A DNA stretch of 64,000 nucleotides from Pomphorhynchus laevis. Its lineage: Eukaryota; Acanthocephala; Palaeacanthocephala; Echinorhynchida; Pomphorhynchidae. Each line of letters opens with the position of its first letter. The stretch's first letter is position 1. Made by a program: the position numbers and the translations under genes. The notes below the pieces were generated by a model. It was given only the letters and a program-made list of their open reading frames with translations, had not been told where the DNA came from and did no database searches. The DNA lies in NCBI GenBank assembly GCA_012934845.2, contig WNNJ02001849.1:98014-162013 (forward strand), written 5' to 3'. Shown one piece after another: positions 31,013 to 42,543 of the stretch.

Positions 31013-34000
31013 TTAGTTACCTGGCACTACATCTGTGATTGCCAAATTTTTGTCTAGATAGATGCGGTATAGAACATTTTGATTATTTGGACAATTTACC
31101 GTCGTCATTGCAATGTGGGGTCGTTGCTTGTATAAAATTCTCTTGCATGGAATATTTACTTTTGTAAAAGTATCTTTAGTAATCAGTACATTATTTGCTG
31201 TACACACGTCTTCATGATTTCCAAGGTCCTTTACAGTAACATTCGCGGACGAACATTTAGAAAGATTGAATTTTGCAAGCGAAGCAGTAAAATTCGTTGT
31301 CAATATCAACGGTCCATCAAAACTATTTTTGGATTTATCTTGATCTATTAGATCACTAAGGTCTCTCATATCGGCTGAAATTAGTAAAGTTTCCATATAA
31401 TAATCATTTAAATTTGTAATTCATAATCAACTAAAAAGAGGATATGTTCTGCAAAAGATTCATAGGAGTGGAATTCGATTTTAATTTCAAAATCGTTACA
31501 ACGTTTTGAAGGGTACTCCAGTAAATGCTCACATTTGTATGTGAGCATACAAATATTATGAAAATTTTATAACCGAGATTATATGATTATCGTAATCATA
31601 TAGGAATTATATGATTATGATTATCATAATCATATAATAATTATGATTATAATTATAATTATAATTATATAATTATGACCTTAAAAAAATTTGGTTTCAA
31701 ATAAACATATAATTGTAATCGAATACATTCTATACAATCAATCAGATTACAATTTAAACAGATTACAATTTACACGATCAATCAGATTACAATTTAAATA
31801 TAATTACAAGCGTAAACACACAAGGAAATATAATGACTTCTCATCCTCATTGCTGTGCATGCAATGGACAAAACGCTTACTGCAAAAATTGCTCATGTGT
31901 GAAATCTGGTCGTGCATGTGTGGACTGTTTACCTAATGATAGGTGTGCCAACCGAAATAGCCTTCTACCTTCAACGACGCCGACATGTGTGGACTGTTTA
32001 CCGAATGATAGGTGTGCCAACCGAAATAGCCTTCTACCTTCAACGACGCCTGATTATATAGACACATCTTTATTTGTCACTCTGGACATGAAATGTACTG
32101 CTTCAAAATGCTCCTTACGAACCCTTGTCAAAGCTCCACGAAGTGTTGATAGAGATTTTTTTTAAAGATTTTCTCTGCGGTCAGTGTTCGGCAGAACGTC
32201 TTCACTTGACTAAACAGTCCGTCGATGAGGCCAAGCTTGCTATTTCTAAGGTAAAGAGAGAAATCTGTAATATTCAGGAAGAGCTAAAAAATTGCTTGGT
32301 TTGTGGATCTTTGGAAAATTCCAAACTTATCATATTAAATACATTACCATATATTTAATATGGTAATGCGATTAGTATTAATGATGATGTCAGCAATCCG
32401 CGAATTCCATCATTTGCAGGTGTTGTTGGAAGAGAGGTCGCCAGGTCAATATTTGCTACTTCTCATCTTCAAAAAGAACTTCCTCCGTTAAAACTTCTAC
32501 AGCAATGTGATAGGGAGTCTCGTCGATCTCAAAACGTCATTATAAGTGGTCTACAGAATTCAGACAGCGATAGAGAACTTGTTGATGAGCTATTTAAGGA
32601 ATTGGGAGTTAAAGTGCCTTTGGATTTAAATGTGAAACTTAAGAGATTTATATCTAGGAAAACTGATATTCCAGCATGGTTACTAGTGACCACAAATGAA
32701 TCGTATTCTCAATTTATCTTAAGAAATGCTTACAAATTGAAGAATTCTGCTCGGTTTATGAAAGTGTTTATAAACCCGGATCTTTCCCCCATAGAGAGAA
32801 GCTCAAAAAGAATTACATAGACAGTAAACCTTAAAACGCAATTCTGGTCCCTCAGCAGTATTCTATATTCGTAACAATAGCATAATAAAGCTTTCAAAAC
32901 AGCAACACAACGAGAAAGTTCCAGAGGCTTTATCGGTTGCTGCCCCTATATGACTATCTGAGAATAAAGTCTCCATGTTCAATAAGAGTCATTCTATCAG
33001 ACTCCTGCTTTTCTACAAACAGCTTGGCGTAGCCCTCTCGCAAGTAAGCGCACTTTAATCTGGAGAGCTTCGCTTGACGGATATCACCCCAAGTTCTGTA
33101 AAAAAGGAAGAATCATACATGAACGATCATCAACTTGTGTATGCTGTTTTTGCAACACAGCATGCTCATCACTCTTACATGTATTTTCCTGTGCTCATTT
33201 GTCTTGTTTATCTTTAAAAACAATAGATACGCTGAAGTGGGGGTAGGCTTATAGGCTTATTTCGGCTGACGATGCGTACCTGTGTCACGTACAATCAATT
33301 CGAGCCAATCAATGAAATTTAAGCAGCTCAAGAAATAAGAAGAAAGACAACTGTTCTGACTTTATATTTGTTATCTTATAATCTTTTTTATATGCCCAAG
33401 CCGAAAGGCGGAGTGGCTTTAATAAATCACTACATAATTATGATTATTATATGATTATATGATTATCTGATTATTATATTATTATATGAATATAATTATT
33501 ATATAATTAATTATATTATGTTAAATATAATTTAAATTATAATTGCTGTAACTTGTTATAACTTGTTAAAGAATTTGAAATGGATTGTTATTATGAAAAG
33601 ATTATTTGAAGTTCTGATTATGATTATTATTAATTATTATATTAATTATTATGCATTATTATGATTATCATAATTATATAAGAATTATATGGCAATTATA
33701 ATAATTATGTGACAATTCTTCCAGCATTTTCGAAAAAAATTGTTTAATTGGTTTTAGTTATACAATTCTCACTTATTATCATCAAAAAGGTTTTAATTTT
33801 AAAATTTTGAAGCAGGATCAATTTTTCACTAATTTATTTAAATATATTTAAACAGCTGCATCTCAAAATAAAGCAGAATCAAGCGAAATTTAAAAACAAA
33901 TTCCAAGTGATCAGTAGTAAAGATATTTTTAAACGTATTTGATGTGTGTTGTATATCAAAAAAACTTACGTAGAACTTGTTCATTATCTTTATCGATGTA

Positions 34001-34395
34001 CTTCGAAGCTGACTCTCCATCTACGACATACATTTTGGTAATTTTGTTTAAATTGTGATCTCCAAACCCATCAAAATAACACATTGGCCATTCTCCTAAA
34101 GAAAAATGACCAAATACCCTGTATTGGACCTTAGGTGATAAAGGCTTAATGCAAGTAAGTTCTGATTGGTATATAACAGGTTCAAATGTTCCATTTCGAG
34201 TTTTTTTCACCATAATGTTCTTTTCTACGTCATAGCACAGGATTTTCTTCTTTACTTTTAGATCCTCTACAAATATCGATATAAATACCAGTCCATCTTT
34301 CATACTTTTACATTGAATAACAGCCTCGCTTAAATCAAGTTTGGCTTTCTTGTCTGTTTGACCGTGGATGATATTTATGGAAAATAATATTGCGA
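31013..34395 (-). CDS. Secreted protein of unknown family, spliced (exons 34395-33970 and 31374-31013; first exon not found)
   Basis: Exon A begins after the acceptor TATCTGTTCCTAG and continues a signal peptide (VAILFSINIIHGQ). It then reads MKDGLVFISIFVEDLKVKKK, LTCIKPLSPKVQYRVFGHFS, WPMCYFDGFGDHNLNK and DNEQVL, ending at a CTAC|GTAAGT donor. Exon B starts after ACTAATTTCAG and stays in frame: DMRDLSDLIDQDKSKNSFDG, LAKFNLSKCSSANV, CKRILYKQRPHIAMTTVNC, VVPGN and TAA. About 263 residues are visible, with about eight Cys and Asn-X-Ser/Thr sites, so it is likely secreted or luminal. No domain recognised. The start codon must be in an upstream exon, since an in-frame TAA precedes this exon. The intron carries a LINE remnant on the opposite strand. 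Confidence 0.65.
31833..33435 (+). pseudogene. LINE remnant (ORF1 pieces and 3' end) in the intron of the secreted-protein gene
   Basis: Plus-strand ORF1 parts: a Cys-rich motif HCCACNGQNAYCKNCSCVKS followed by GRACVDCLPNDRCANRN (CXC-like cluster, 31845-31965), a coiled-coil-like stretch (VDEAKLAISKVKREICNIQE), an RRM-like strand (PAWLLVTTNE...VFINPDLSPIERSS) and FYIRNNSIIKLSK. The 3' end at about 33395-33435 reads ATGCCCAAGCCGAAAGGCGG, then GGCTTTAATAAATCAC, a LINE-like UTR end. ORF2 is entirely absent. A 69-bp tandem duplication (31911-32049) repeats the CVDCLPNDRCANRNSLLPSTTP codons. The Cys-rich plus RRM layout is known from LINE ORF1 proteins of several invertebrate clades. Confidence 0.6.
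33440..33955. other. AT-rich intron sequence
   Basis: Simple ATTATTATG-type repeats (33435-33720). No gene. Confidence 0.5.
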
Positions 34396-34399
34396 CTAG

Positions 34400-34900
34400 G
34401 AACAGATAAGTAGTTATTTTATTAATGACAATACAATTAAATAAAAATGCAATTTAAATATAATTTGTGGACATTATGTTTAAATTAAATAAAGCTTCCG
34501 AAAGAATTATCAAATGCTGAAGGAAAATCAATTTAATTTGTTCATAATAATTAAAGAATTTAAAACTATTTTGCTTTGAGATCGATAATGCAGCGCTGAA
34601 AATCTTTGAAGCACTAATGTTTTCAAAGCATAACGTCTATTATTTGCGGATTGAAATGCGAATTATAGTTGAAAACATAATTTTAAAATTCATCTAAAAA
34701 ACAATTCATCAGAGAACTTGTAGCAAACGATTTTTGACAAATTAGAAATGCACTGCCTGAACATTTATGTTAAGTTGTTTCTATTTTATATACACATATT
34801 AAATCCCCTGTTTTAAACTTATTATACTTTAATAAACTATGCCAATCGCAATTGCACATCCTTTGTAGAAGCATAATGTATTATTTGTGGAGATTAAAAA
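34400..34900. other. Upstream of the secreted-protein gene; no first exon identified
   Basis: I searched for an ATG followed by a GTRAGT donor on the minus strand and found none convincing. Otherwise A/T-rich. Confidence 0.35.
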
Positions 34901-35600
34901 GTAGACAAATCAGGTCAGATAACTGAGTCTACATATTTTATAAATTACTATACATAAATAAAAAATAAAGATAAAAGATTTTATACAATTAATATTTATA
35001 TAACGCTAGAATTTATTATTGAAATTTAAAATACAATTCAATTTTTATGAATTGACTAATAAATTAGCAGTTGATGTATAATAATAAGGATTAAATGTCA
35101 CCAGGATGAACTGCTTTGTTATTAGGTTTCATCCTCTATTCTTCAAAATAATAAAATACATCGAATAAAATAATAGAATAAAAGAATAGAATAGATATAA
35201 TAAATATGTACTAAATACATACATAATAATACATACTAAATTTTACAGAGACTTTGTAACTTGAAATTTGGAGGGAATTCTGTTTTAAATAATAAATGTG
35301 ACATAATTTAATAAATTATTTTGGTTCAGATTAGGCAATTTGAAATTTTAGAGCAGAATCAATAAATCAGATCAGCTAACTGAGTCTACGTATTTTATGC
35401 TATATATAAATAAAAAATAATGATAAATTATGATAAATAATAAATATAAAGATTTTATACAATTAATATTTATATAACGATAAAATAATATACGATGTAT
35501 TCGAATAAGGAATAAAGGTCATCAGGAAGAACTGATATATTTGAATAAGTAATAGGGGCTGAAACTTGATGTAATCAGGTTTCGGCCCCTATACCTCAAA
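34900..35600 (-). repeat. Two YIDD-family terminal blocks (minus orientation, in tandem)
   Basis: AATCAGGTCAGATAACTGAG (34906) to ATGTCACCAGGATGAACTGC and TTAGGTTTCATCC (35150); then AATCAGATCAGCTAACTGAG (35357) to AAAGGTCATCAGGAAGAACTG and AATCAGGTTTCGGCCCCTAT (35600). Both run from the GATCAGCTAACTGAG end to the GGCCCC end. Confidence 0.75.
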
Positions 35601-35758
35601 ACAATAAAATACGTCAAATAAAATAATAGAATAAAATAATTTTTTTTATAATTCTTTTTTATTATTATTTTTATTACACAAAATTACATTGAACACAAGA
35701 CAAATCAAATAGTCAAATACTAGACAAAAAGTTTGACCTCATTATAAATATATTCTAA

Positions 35759-36250
35759 CTATATCTCTTCAGACCTCTGACGACGGCATCGAAAACACCA
35801 AGAATTTGATTTTATTAGACCAAACCCGATCTTTCGACGTAACGTAGCGATACAGTCACTGTAGTTATTGTCCCCTCTTAAGGCATCTATTGACGCTATT
35901 CTCTTAAGCAATGCATGTGACTCTCTACTGATTCCGCCAGACGATGAAAAAATAACCGGAATAAATGAAGCACGATCGACTCTAGATACTCGCTCTAAAT
36001 ATTTGGCCTGCTTTCTGTTGTGATGATACTCAAACAAACTATGAGGGCTTCGATTGGCATACGATGGAGCATGAACGTTATAAACGCAAATGTCTAGAAA
36101 AGACCGCTCTGTCGAATCCCCGTATAAACCACTACATGCAACATCAAGGCGTGCATTCATATCCTTACACGTTGTTATTCTATCAAATTTGTAAGAAGAC
36201 TCAACAGGAAGTAGGATCGGCTCAATTTCAATAGCCTTACATGTTGCAGA
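35759..36250 (-). pseudogene. Retroelement C-terminal nuclease-like fragment (open frame to 36313)
   Basis: Reads EIEPILLPVESSYKFDRITT, then DMNARLDVACSGLYGDSTER, SFLDICVYNVHAPSYANRS, then YLERVSRVDRASFIPVIFSS, SGGISRESHALLKRIA and a C-terminus with RRKIGFGLIKSNSWC. The order E-PLL-P--GE, ARLD--A-G-(F/W), ERSFFDV-VFNP-APSN, Y--RV---E-ASFTPLVFS--GG, FYKRLA is a widespread C-terminal module of invertebrate RT polyproteins, plausibly a PD-(D/E)XK-type nuclease (E, D...D-K-like). The open N-terminal extension is probably non-coding. It sits between direct repeats (TACTAAATACATACATAATA at 35218 and 36298). RT part absent. Confidence 0.6.
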
Positions 36251-36394
36251 TAACATGTTGCAGATAGAATAAAATAATAGAATACATAATAAATACGTAC
36301 TAAATACATACATAATAAATACACACTAAATTGAAATATGAATAGAATATAAAAATTTTTTATGGGTAATTAAAATATATTCCTTTTGTAAATG

Positions 36395-36760
36395 ATACAA
36401 TGTCAGATAAACCAGCTCGGCTAACTCAGTATACGTATTGAAAGCAATGTTAAATAAAAATTAAATAATTAAATAATAAATAATTATAAATGATAAATAT
36501 TTGATATATTATATTTTTATAATTTATATCAAGTTAAAGTTTATTATTAAAATTTAAAATAATTCAATTTTAATGAATTGACTAATAAATAACAGACGTT
36601 GCATTCGAATAAGGATTAAATGTCACCAGCAGTAACTATTATGTTATCAGATTTAGGCCCCTATTTCTCGACCCAACATAGAAGTGGGTCCAAATACATG
36701 CCAGTGACGTATTTCCTATAATACTGATATTTCCTCTGGTAGTTTAGAAATACCGTCCCA
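36395..36760 (-). repeat. YIDD-family terminal block, long version
   Basis: GATAAACCAGCTCGGCTAAC...ACGTATTG, GAATTGACTAATAAATAACA, AAATGTCACCAGCAGTAAC, GGCCCCTATTTCTCGACCCA, CATGCCAGTGACGTATTTCC. It includes the stretch beyond GGCCCC. Confidence 0.7.
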
Positions 36761-37500
36761 TAGGTAAGTAATAAATATAAACAGTACCGCAAAACTATAA
36801 TGGTTTTGTATTAATCCGTTTTTGTGCCAGGTTTTGTAACAGTTACATACTATCTTTTATTTATTGAATAGACAAGTACATTGCGTTCCACATTAGTCGC
36901 GTACCATCTGTATATGTGATTTGACATAATTAAATATAATATCATCGGATATTAATTGATATAACTATTTTTGAACATGTATTAGAATGACTGTCGAATC
37001 TATTAAATATAATAAAAAATATCTAACCTGCGACCTGAAGACAGTTACAAAACATAATTATTATACGAGGGTTTAATTTCGAATATGTTTTTCATTTCAT
37101 GAATATTTAAAATCCAAATATTTAGTTTCCGTGACAACAAATATTGCACAAAATGAATTGAGAAAATCTTACCTTTTTAAAAATTAAACCTGTTGTTAGC
37201 TTTTTCGAACCTAATATTTTAATTCAAGTGAAATTGAATAAACTTTGTAATTAAAATTCAGACTATTTGCGCCCGCAGTTGATTCCTTCTGTGGAAATAA
37301 GCATTTTTATACACATATATGATGTAGTCATTAATGATATAAGCCTAATTTAGACGGTTACAATTAGTACAAAACTTGTCGTGTACCATTTGGGGGTTAT
37401 AAGATTTTCCATGATTATAGGAGATATAATTATTATATAGGACATATAATGATTATAGGAGATTATAATTATTTTTTATTATCATGATGATTATAAAGAG
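36761..37500. other. Intergenic, no supported gene
   Basis: A short exon-like frame on the minus strand at about 37275-37210 follows a good acceptor (TTATTTCCACAG, then KESTAGANSLNFNYK) but ends in a stop; too short to call. Confidence 0.35.
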
Positions 37501-37690
37501 ACATATTTGGCTGAGCTGCAGGCCATGATCAACGTGGTGAATGTGGATAACAACGAAACCATTGAGTTTCCAGAATTCCTCCCATTGATGGCCAGCTAAA
37601 CTGACGGATTTCTGTTTTCGCGATAGGACAATGGGTTGCACGGCATTAGCTGATTCGCTTATACACAACGACATATGACATCGTCGATAG
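37501..37690 (+). pseudogene. Calmodulin pseudogene fragment (EF-hand 2 to EF-hand 3)
   Basis: Plus strand 37501-37599 reads LAELQAMINVVNVDN, then NETIEFPEFLPLMAS and TAA. It lines up with the end of EF-hand 2 of calmodulin (AELQ-MI--V-D--GTIDFPEFL-MMA). After the stop, with frameshifts, nucleotides matching the start of EF-hand 3 (GTTTTCG-ATA-GGAC--AATGG) and of the helix before EF-hand 4 (CATATGACATCG for HVMTS) continue to about 37690. No introns and no 5' or 3' parts are present, so this is a truncated processed copy or an exon fragment. The frame on the opposite strand is a shadow of it. Confidence 0.65.
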
Positions 37691-37879
37691 TGTGCATTTG
37701 GACGCGAAACACTCGGCCAACTACCAGCAAGTCTACATGAATAGGACTTGATCATAGTTGAACGATTATTAATTAATTTTAAAAAATATTCATTAGAAAG
37801 AGAAGATTTTTGGATTAAAACGCTTATTTTATGTACCCATTAGGATTGAATGACGTGGTCATGGAATTGGTAGAAGTAG

Positions 37880-38146
37880 TATAGTAAATAATAAAGAACT
37901 ATGTTATAATAATCCGATCAAACGCAAGCCAAGAAGTCACGGCGATAAAAGAAATAAGAAAAATAGACTTGGAAATATTAAAACAACTTTTAAGAGATAA
38001 TAATCTGAAAGATCTTTATGTAAATATAAGAAGTTTTTCTAAAAATATCATTTGTTCAATAAATCAAACATTAATTAACGATTATGATAGGTTGAGTTGT
38101 ATAATAGACAGTTATTGTAATAAAAATACTATAATCGGACAATAAA
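37880..38146 (+). other. Unassigned open stretch (~85 codons, no early Met)
   Basis: SIVNIKNYVIIIRSNASQEV, AIKEIRKIDLEILKQLLRDN, then NIRSFSKNIICSINQTL to IIGQ and TAA. The composition is lysine/asparagine/isoleucine-rich, as chance frames in A/T-rich DNA also are, so only weak support for coding. Confidence 0.2.
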
Positions 38147-38349
38147 TGTTAATAATAACAATAAAAAATATACACTGACCATAAAATTCATTAATAAATG
38201 TATAGATAACATAAATATTGATGACTTATAATAAATGATTATATAACATATTATACAAGTTATATTTATATAACGATATAATTTATAATTATAATTATTT
38301 AAATTTATTTGAACTAATCAGGATTATGCTCATTCGGCAATTTTTTTAA

Positions 38350-38590
38350 TGATAAAGACAACTTATATCAGCTAACTGAGCCTACGTATTATATATTACT
38401 TATAAATTAAAAATAAAAATAAATAATTATAAATAATAAAAGACTAAAAGATTTTATACAATTAATATTTATATAACGATAAAATTTATTATTAAAATTA
38501 AAAAACAATTTAATTTTTACGAATTGACTAATAAATAATATACGATGTATTTGAATAAGGAATAGAGGTCATAAGGAGGAACTAAGAACA
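38350..38590 (-). repeat. YIDD-family terminal block (solo)
   Basis: ACTTATATCAGCTAACTGAG, GAATTGACTAATAAATAATA, AATAGAGGTCATAAGGAGGA. It is almost the same sequence as 48225-48415, including 5' flank TCAATGATAAAGACAACTTA, so the two loci may share a longer copied segment. Confidence 0.75.
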
Positions 38591-38639
38591 CACTTTAAAA
38601 AGATTGCAGGTAACTGAAATTACTAAGGTTATGTGCTTG

Positions 38640-39115
38640 ATTTGGTGTTTACCAAACGTGATGATAATATAGCAGTATTGATTATCTTCCTCCTGTAGAT
38701 GAAAGTAATCATTACGTACTTTCCTTACAGGCAATACCAAACTTCAAATTTTGTCATCAGAAAACAAACATTTTTACGTGTAAATGGTCAAAGGTGAATA
38801 TAGAACATGCTTTAACTTTATGTCAATGTTACCCGCTCTCGTTTTAGACAACATATAGATTAACACTGGGACAATTTACGATTACCTATTGAAATTGTCT
38901 AATATAATTGCTCCAGTGGGTGCGATTTCTCAAGTACAAGTAGCTCAACTTCCTGCATGGATTAATCGAGACCTCAAGCAGTCACGTAATATTTAAAATC
39001 GCTAATGGAAGTTATCCCGCTTACATCCCGAGCACATTGCAAGCTATAGACATGTCAGAAATCTTTGTTCTAGATAAGAAAACCTTCAAAACGCGATAAA
39101 TTTGAATCTGAAATC
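38640..39115 (+). pseudogene. LINE fragment (end of endonuclease, start of RT)
   Basis: Broken plus-strand frames: LDLVFTKRDDNIAV then DYLPPVDESNHYVLSL (the LDL-FT...P---SDH--L motif that closes AP-endonuclease domains of LINEs), KTNIFTCKWSKVNIEHAL, and PAWINRDLKQSRNI (the pre-RT W-(N/D)-EL-----R motif), then NGSYPAYIPS. All heavily decayed. Clade not determined. Confidence 0.5.
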
Positions 39116-39529
39116 GTTAGGTGGATGAACCGCAATCCCAAAGATTGCGATACCATAAAAATACCATTTTCGTGGTATTTTAAATGCAAGTAATAATCGA
39201 TAATAATTTATAAATTGTATTTATTCTTAGTTAACTTATTAGATATTATTAGATAATCATAAAATTTCGTTAATAATTTTAATTACCAATATTATTAAAA
39301 TCGGTAATTTTCAAAGCTTAAGAAAACTGTATTTAAGAGAAATAAATCTTTAATCTTATTAATAAAATAACAAAATGTACTTTATCTAAAGTTGTACTGT
39401 TTTTATAGAGAATTAGCAGAAAATGTTGGCGTTTTAAGATCGGTAATTATTAACGTAACATTTATATGGAGTATATTCGTTTTAGTTTAAATTTGCTTTG
39501 AAAACCATTTAGTGCGTTTTGGATCGACG

Positions 39530-39660
39530 TAACGTATAATTTTAATTTATAAATAATATAAAATACGTAGACTCAGTTATTTCTACTAACAAGTTATTAT
39601 TGACATGTGGTCTTTGTTTTCCCGGTTGGAAACAAAGCCCACATAATAATCATCATAATC
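39530..39660 (+). repeat. YIDD-family block end plus CCGGG repeat
   Basis: AAAATACGTAGACTCAGTTA then TCTACTAACAAGTTATTATTG, GTGGTCTTTGTTTTCCCGGT. Inverted relative to the copies at 16.05 and 16.19 kb. Confidence 0.65.
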
Positions 39661-39664
39661 TCCT

Positions 39665-40045
39665 TCATTGCTAGATGAGGAGAGACACTAATGATGGATG
39701 AAGATGAGCGGCACCGCTGGATGCTAAGGCTATAAATACAACTATAATGTAGGCATTTAGGATTGTATTATTAAAAATACGACATTAAAAGACATGTAGG
39801 TAATTTTATAAAGCACAGTACACAAATTTGTCTCAACATAATTTTGGTTGCTCTTGATCTATTTTCAAAAGTAGCGCCATAAATTATATTGTTTCTATGG
39901 AAAATATGAGTATTTGAAGATTACAATTTTTAGTATATGAACATTCAATGTGAATTCGATGTTTCTCACAAGAAAATTATAGAATATCTGACCAAAATAT
40001 ACTATATAAAATAAGAAACCTATTTTTAATTTCATCATTATTGGA
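39665..40045. other. Upstream region of the membrane-protein gene
   Basis: 39690-39740 is slightly GC-richer (GATGAGCGGCACCGCTGG). No clear promoter elements. Confidence 0.3.
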
Positions 40046-40681
40046 GTGGAACAAATGCTTAATGAATCGCATCCATATCTATTTTCATTGATGATCGCAT
40101 CCTTGATCATACTGGGCATGTCGATACTAATTATTGCTTACGTTATAATTCTTTATAATCAAGTTCAACATGAATGCAAACAGAATAACGAGTTAGCTAA
40201 AATCACTGAAGGCACCTTTGATTCTCCACAAATTAAATCACAATCTAATAACCAAGCTGGTGAAATCACGATTGGTCCTATTACTACTGTACCAGATAAG
40301 GAAATTTCTACTGATGTAATAAGCGAATTTGATCAACCAGCAATTACGAAGGAATCCGAAAGTGATCTAGATTCAGAAAACAAAGAGATAAAAGAAGTAG
40401 CTAATGACCCTGCAACGAAACAAGATCAAATGTACTTCGGTGGTTCATTGAATAATGTACCATTAGACTGTTATCAATTTACCCCCGAAGAAATGCATAA
40501 AGACTCACCAAGGGTAAAGGAAGCTGTACGGCATTGGGAAAATTATATTTTTGAGAAGTATTCAAGGCAACTGTGTAGCAGTCAAACCCAATCTGTTGAT
40601 AGTATAGCAGCCGAGGGTGGACAACGTGCATGTCTGTATTGTAAATCAAACAATAAAAATCTAGTGACGAACAACCCTTAA
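40046..40681 (+). CDS. Single-pass membrane protein, unknown function (211 aa)
   Basis: Residues about 12-36 (LFSLMIASLIILGMSILI and AYVIILY) form one membrane span after a short N-terminus. The rest is a soluble, acidic, Ser/Asn/Glu-rich tail: IGPITTVPDKEISTD near 80, SDLDSENKEIKEV near 115, then a more ordered part GGSLNNVPLDCYQFTPEEM and EAVRHWENYIFEKYSRQ, and a C-terminal CLYC. The span without a leading cleavable signal suggests a signal anchor; topology is unsure. The frame is long and clean for this A/T content and its codons are mixed, so it is likely a real host gene, single-exon here. I do not recognise the family. The ATG at 40046 precedes the first codons by no better start. Confidence 0.65.
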   Translation: MEQMLNESHPYLFSLMIASLIILGMSILIIAYVIILYNQVQHECKQNNELAKITEGTFDSPQIKSQSNNQAGEITIGPITTVPDKEISTDVISEFDQPAITKESESDLDSENKEIKEVANDPATKQDQMYFGGSLNNVPLDCYQFTPEEMHKDSPRVKEAVRHWENYIFEKYSRQLCSSQTQSVDSIAAEGGQRACLYCKSNNKNLVTNNP

Positions 40682-41640
40682 ACGATTATATTAATAGGTT
40701 GTGAACGACAATTAAATTAATTTATAAATGTAAAAATTATCGATTAACAAGATATAAATCAACAAATCTCCTAAAATAATTACTCGTCAATTTATAGAGA
40801 GAAGTCCAGAATAAAATAGTAGTATAAAAGTTTAATTTATTTTTACATATCGTTTGTTAAATTGTGTGATTAATTATGAAGTTCAATGAGAAAAGTTAAA
40901 ATTTAAATGTAAATCTTAACCTTGGAGAAATTAAAAATTTCTAAAAGTCAAATTTCAATCAGAATAATTATATTAATAATTTTGTACTAATTAACATAAT
41001 AATTTAAATACATAGAATCGATGTATAACTAATTTCATTGTAATTTAAATACAATGAAATTAATAATTATTAACCATCCGATTCCTATGTGTATAATTTT
41101 ACTTTTCAAAATCATCGTTATCTATATTATGATAAAAAGTAATTAAGGCATTTTTTGATTATTTTAAGAGAGTGTACAGAGATTTTACAAATTAATAAAC
41201 TCTATTCATTCCTAATTTTAATTTTACTGTGCACTCTGTCCGAAAAATGTTATTCATATGTTTCAAATTACATTGATCATTTTAAAATCAATTCGATCAA
41301 AATATAAAAACAATAATCGAATAACATCATAATATGTAAGTAATACAAGGAACTAGAAAAGGCTAATAATATATTTGTTATCAAATATATTAAACTATAT
41401 TTTCAAATATATTCCATATGTTTAAAATGACATGTATCATTTTAAAAACAATTTAGTCAAAAAATAAAAATAATAATCGAATAACATCATAATATATAAT
41501 ACAAGGAACAATCAAAGACTAACAAAAAATCACAAACGAAAACGACAATTTGTGCACGTCGGAGCTTAAAAAGGATTTGTAAGTAACTTTTAAAAATTAC
41601 TATGGGGGATGATGGTTTAATGAATATTGCTTACGAATTG
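40682..41640. other. AT-rich intergenic with a ~170-bp tandem duplication
   Basis: ATCATTTTAAAA-CAATT-GATCAAAA, then AATAATCGAATAACATCATA, ATACAAGGAAC occur at 41275-41355 and 41437-41512. No gene. Confidence 0.5.
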
Positions 41641-41930
41641 TTCTTGAAGACATGGTCAGCGCTGTAAGTCGTCAGGTGGATACTGTGGATGATCGAGAGG
41701 ATTTTTCTGTGCTCTTTGAACGCTCCCTTAAACATTCCTTGTTGGATTTTCTCAATTGATGTGTGCTTTGTTGTATTTTTTAATATAATCTTTATAATTA
41801 AAGGCTAACAATATATTTCTTAGTTATATGTTTTCATTGTTTCGCTTTTAATGGCTTTTAAGCACACAGCCTGTGCGCATTTGCAACATTAAAAAACTTT
41901 AATAATAAAGATTTTATTAAATCACAAAAC
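41640..41930 (+). pseudogene. LINE 3' end (CR1-like)
   Basis: An ORF2 end reads VLFERSLKHSLLDFLN and TGA (about 41707-41761), the usual F---LK--LL closing segment. It is followed by a UTR with GGCTTTTAAGCACACAGCCT and GTGCGCATTTGCAACATTAAA, the same UTR hairpin as at 1605-1640. The fragment stops where the minus-strand Jockey-like element begins, so one may have inserted into the other. Confidence 0.5.
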
Positions 41931-42543
41931 AGAAATGCAAAAATAGTCTTAACAGTCAGTTAAAGAGTGTCAGTTAAAGACAAAAACCACAACTTCAATT
42001 CATTTCTTTCTTACCGTCTTCCCTTTCTTTATGGCCTTAAATCCAGGAGAATCTAAGCCCCCAACCTACCCAACACGCCGCCTTCCGACTGAATCACCTG
42101 GGGCTTTTCACCCCCACCCCGAAGAATCCAATCGGCGCGGACTATGCTGGATAAATGAAAGACGAGGAGCTTAAGAAACCTTAGCCTTTGCTCTGGGGGA
42201 CGTCCTCTAGAAAAGAAGACTAATCCCGAGATAGCCCAAGTGCCCCAGAGGCGCACCTGGGCTTTCCCTTTCAATGACAGATGTTGAGCCTGTTTCAGGG
42301 CCCACCTAGCTTTCTTCAGGATACATTTGAATCTATCCAGATCAGCTTTCGCCGACCAGTTTACCGTAACGGTGAACCCCAGGTATTTTACTCGACTTGT
42401 AAAGATGGGGAGTGGTTCAGAAGCGAATATGGAGGAGATCGCAGAGAGTGCTAGTCTCTTAAGTTTTTTCTTTGTTGCAGGGGGCCATGAAAGACTACCA
42501 CCTGCGATTTTGCAGAGTTTAAAAAAAGGTTGGATTGGGGTAG

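Noticed and set aside
37453-37755. 100-codon minus-strand frame
   Set aside because: Antisense to the calmodulin pseudogene; no protein features of its own.
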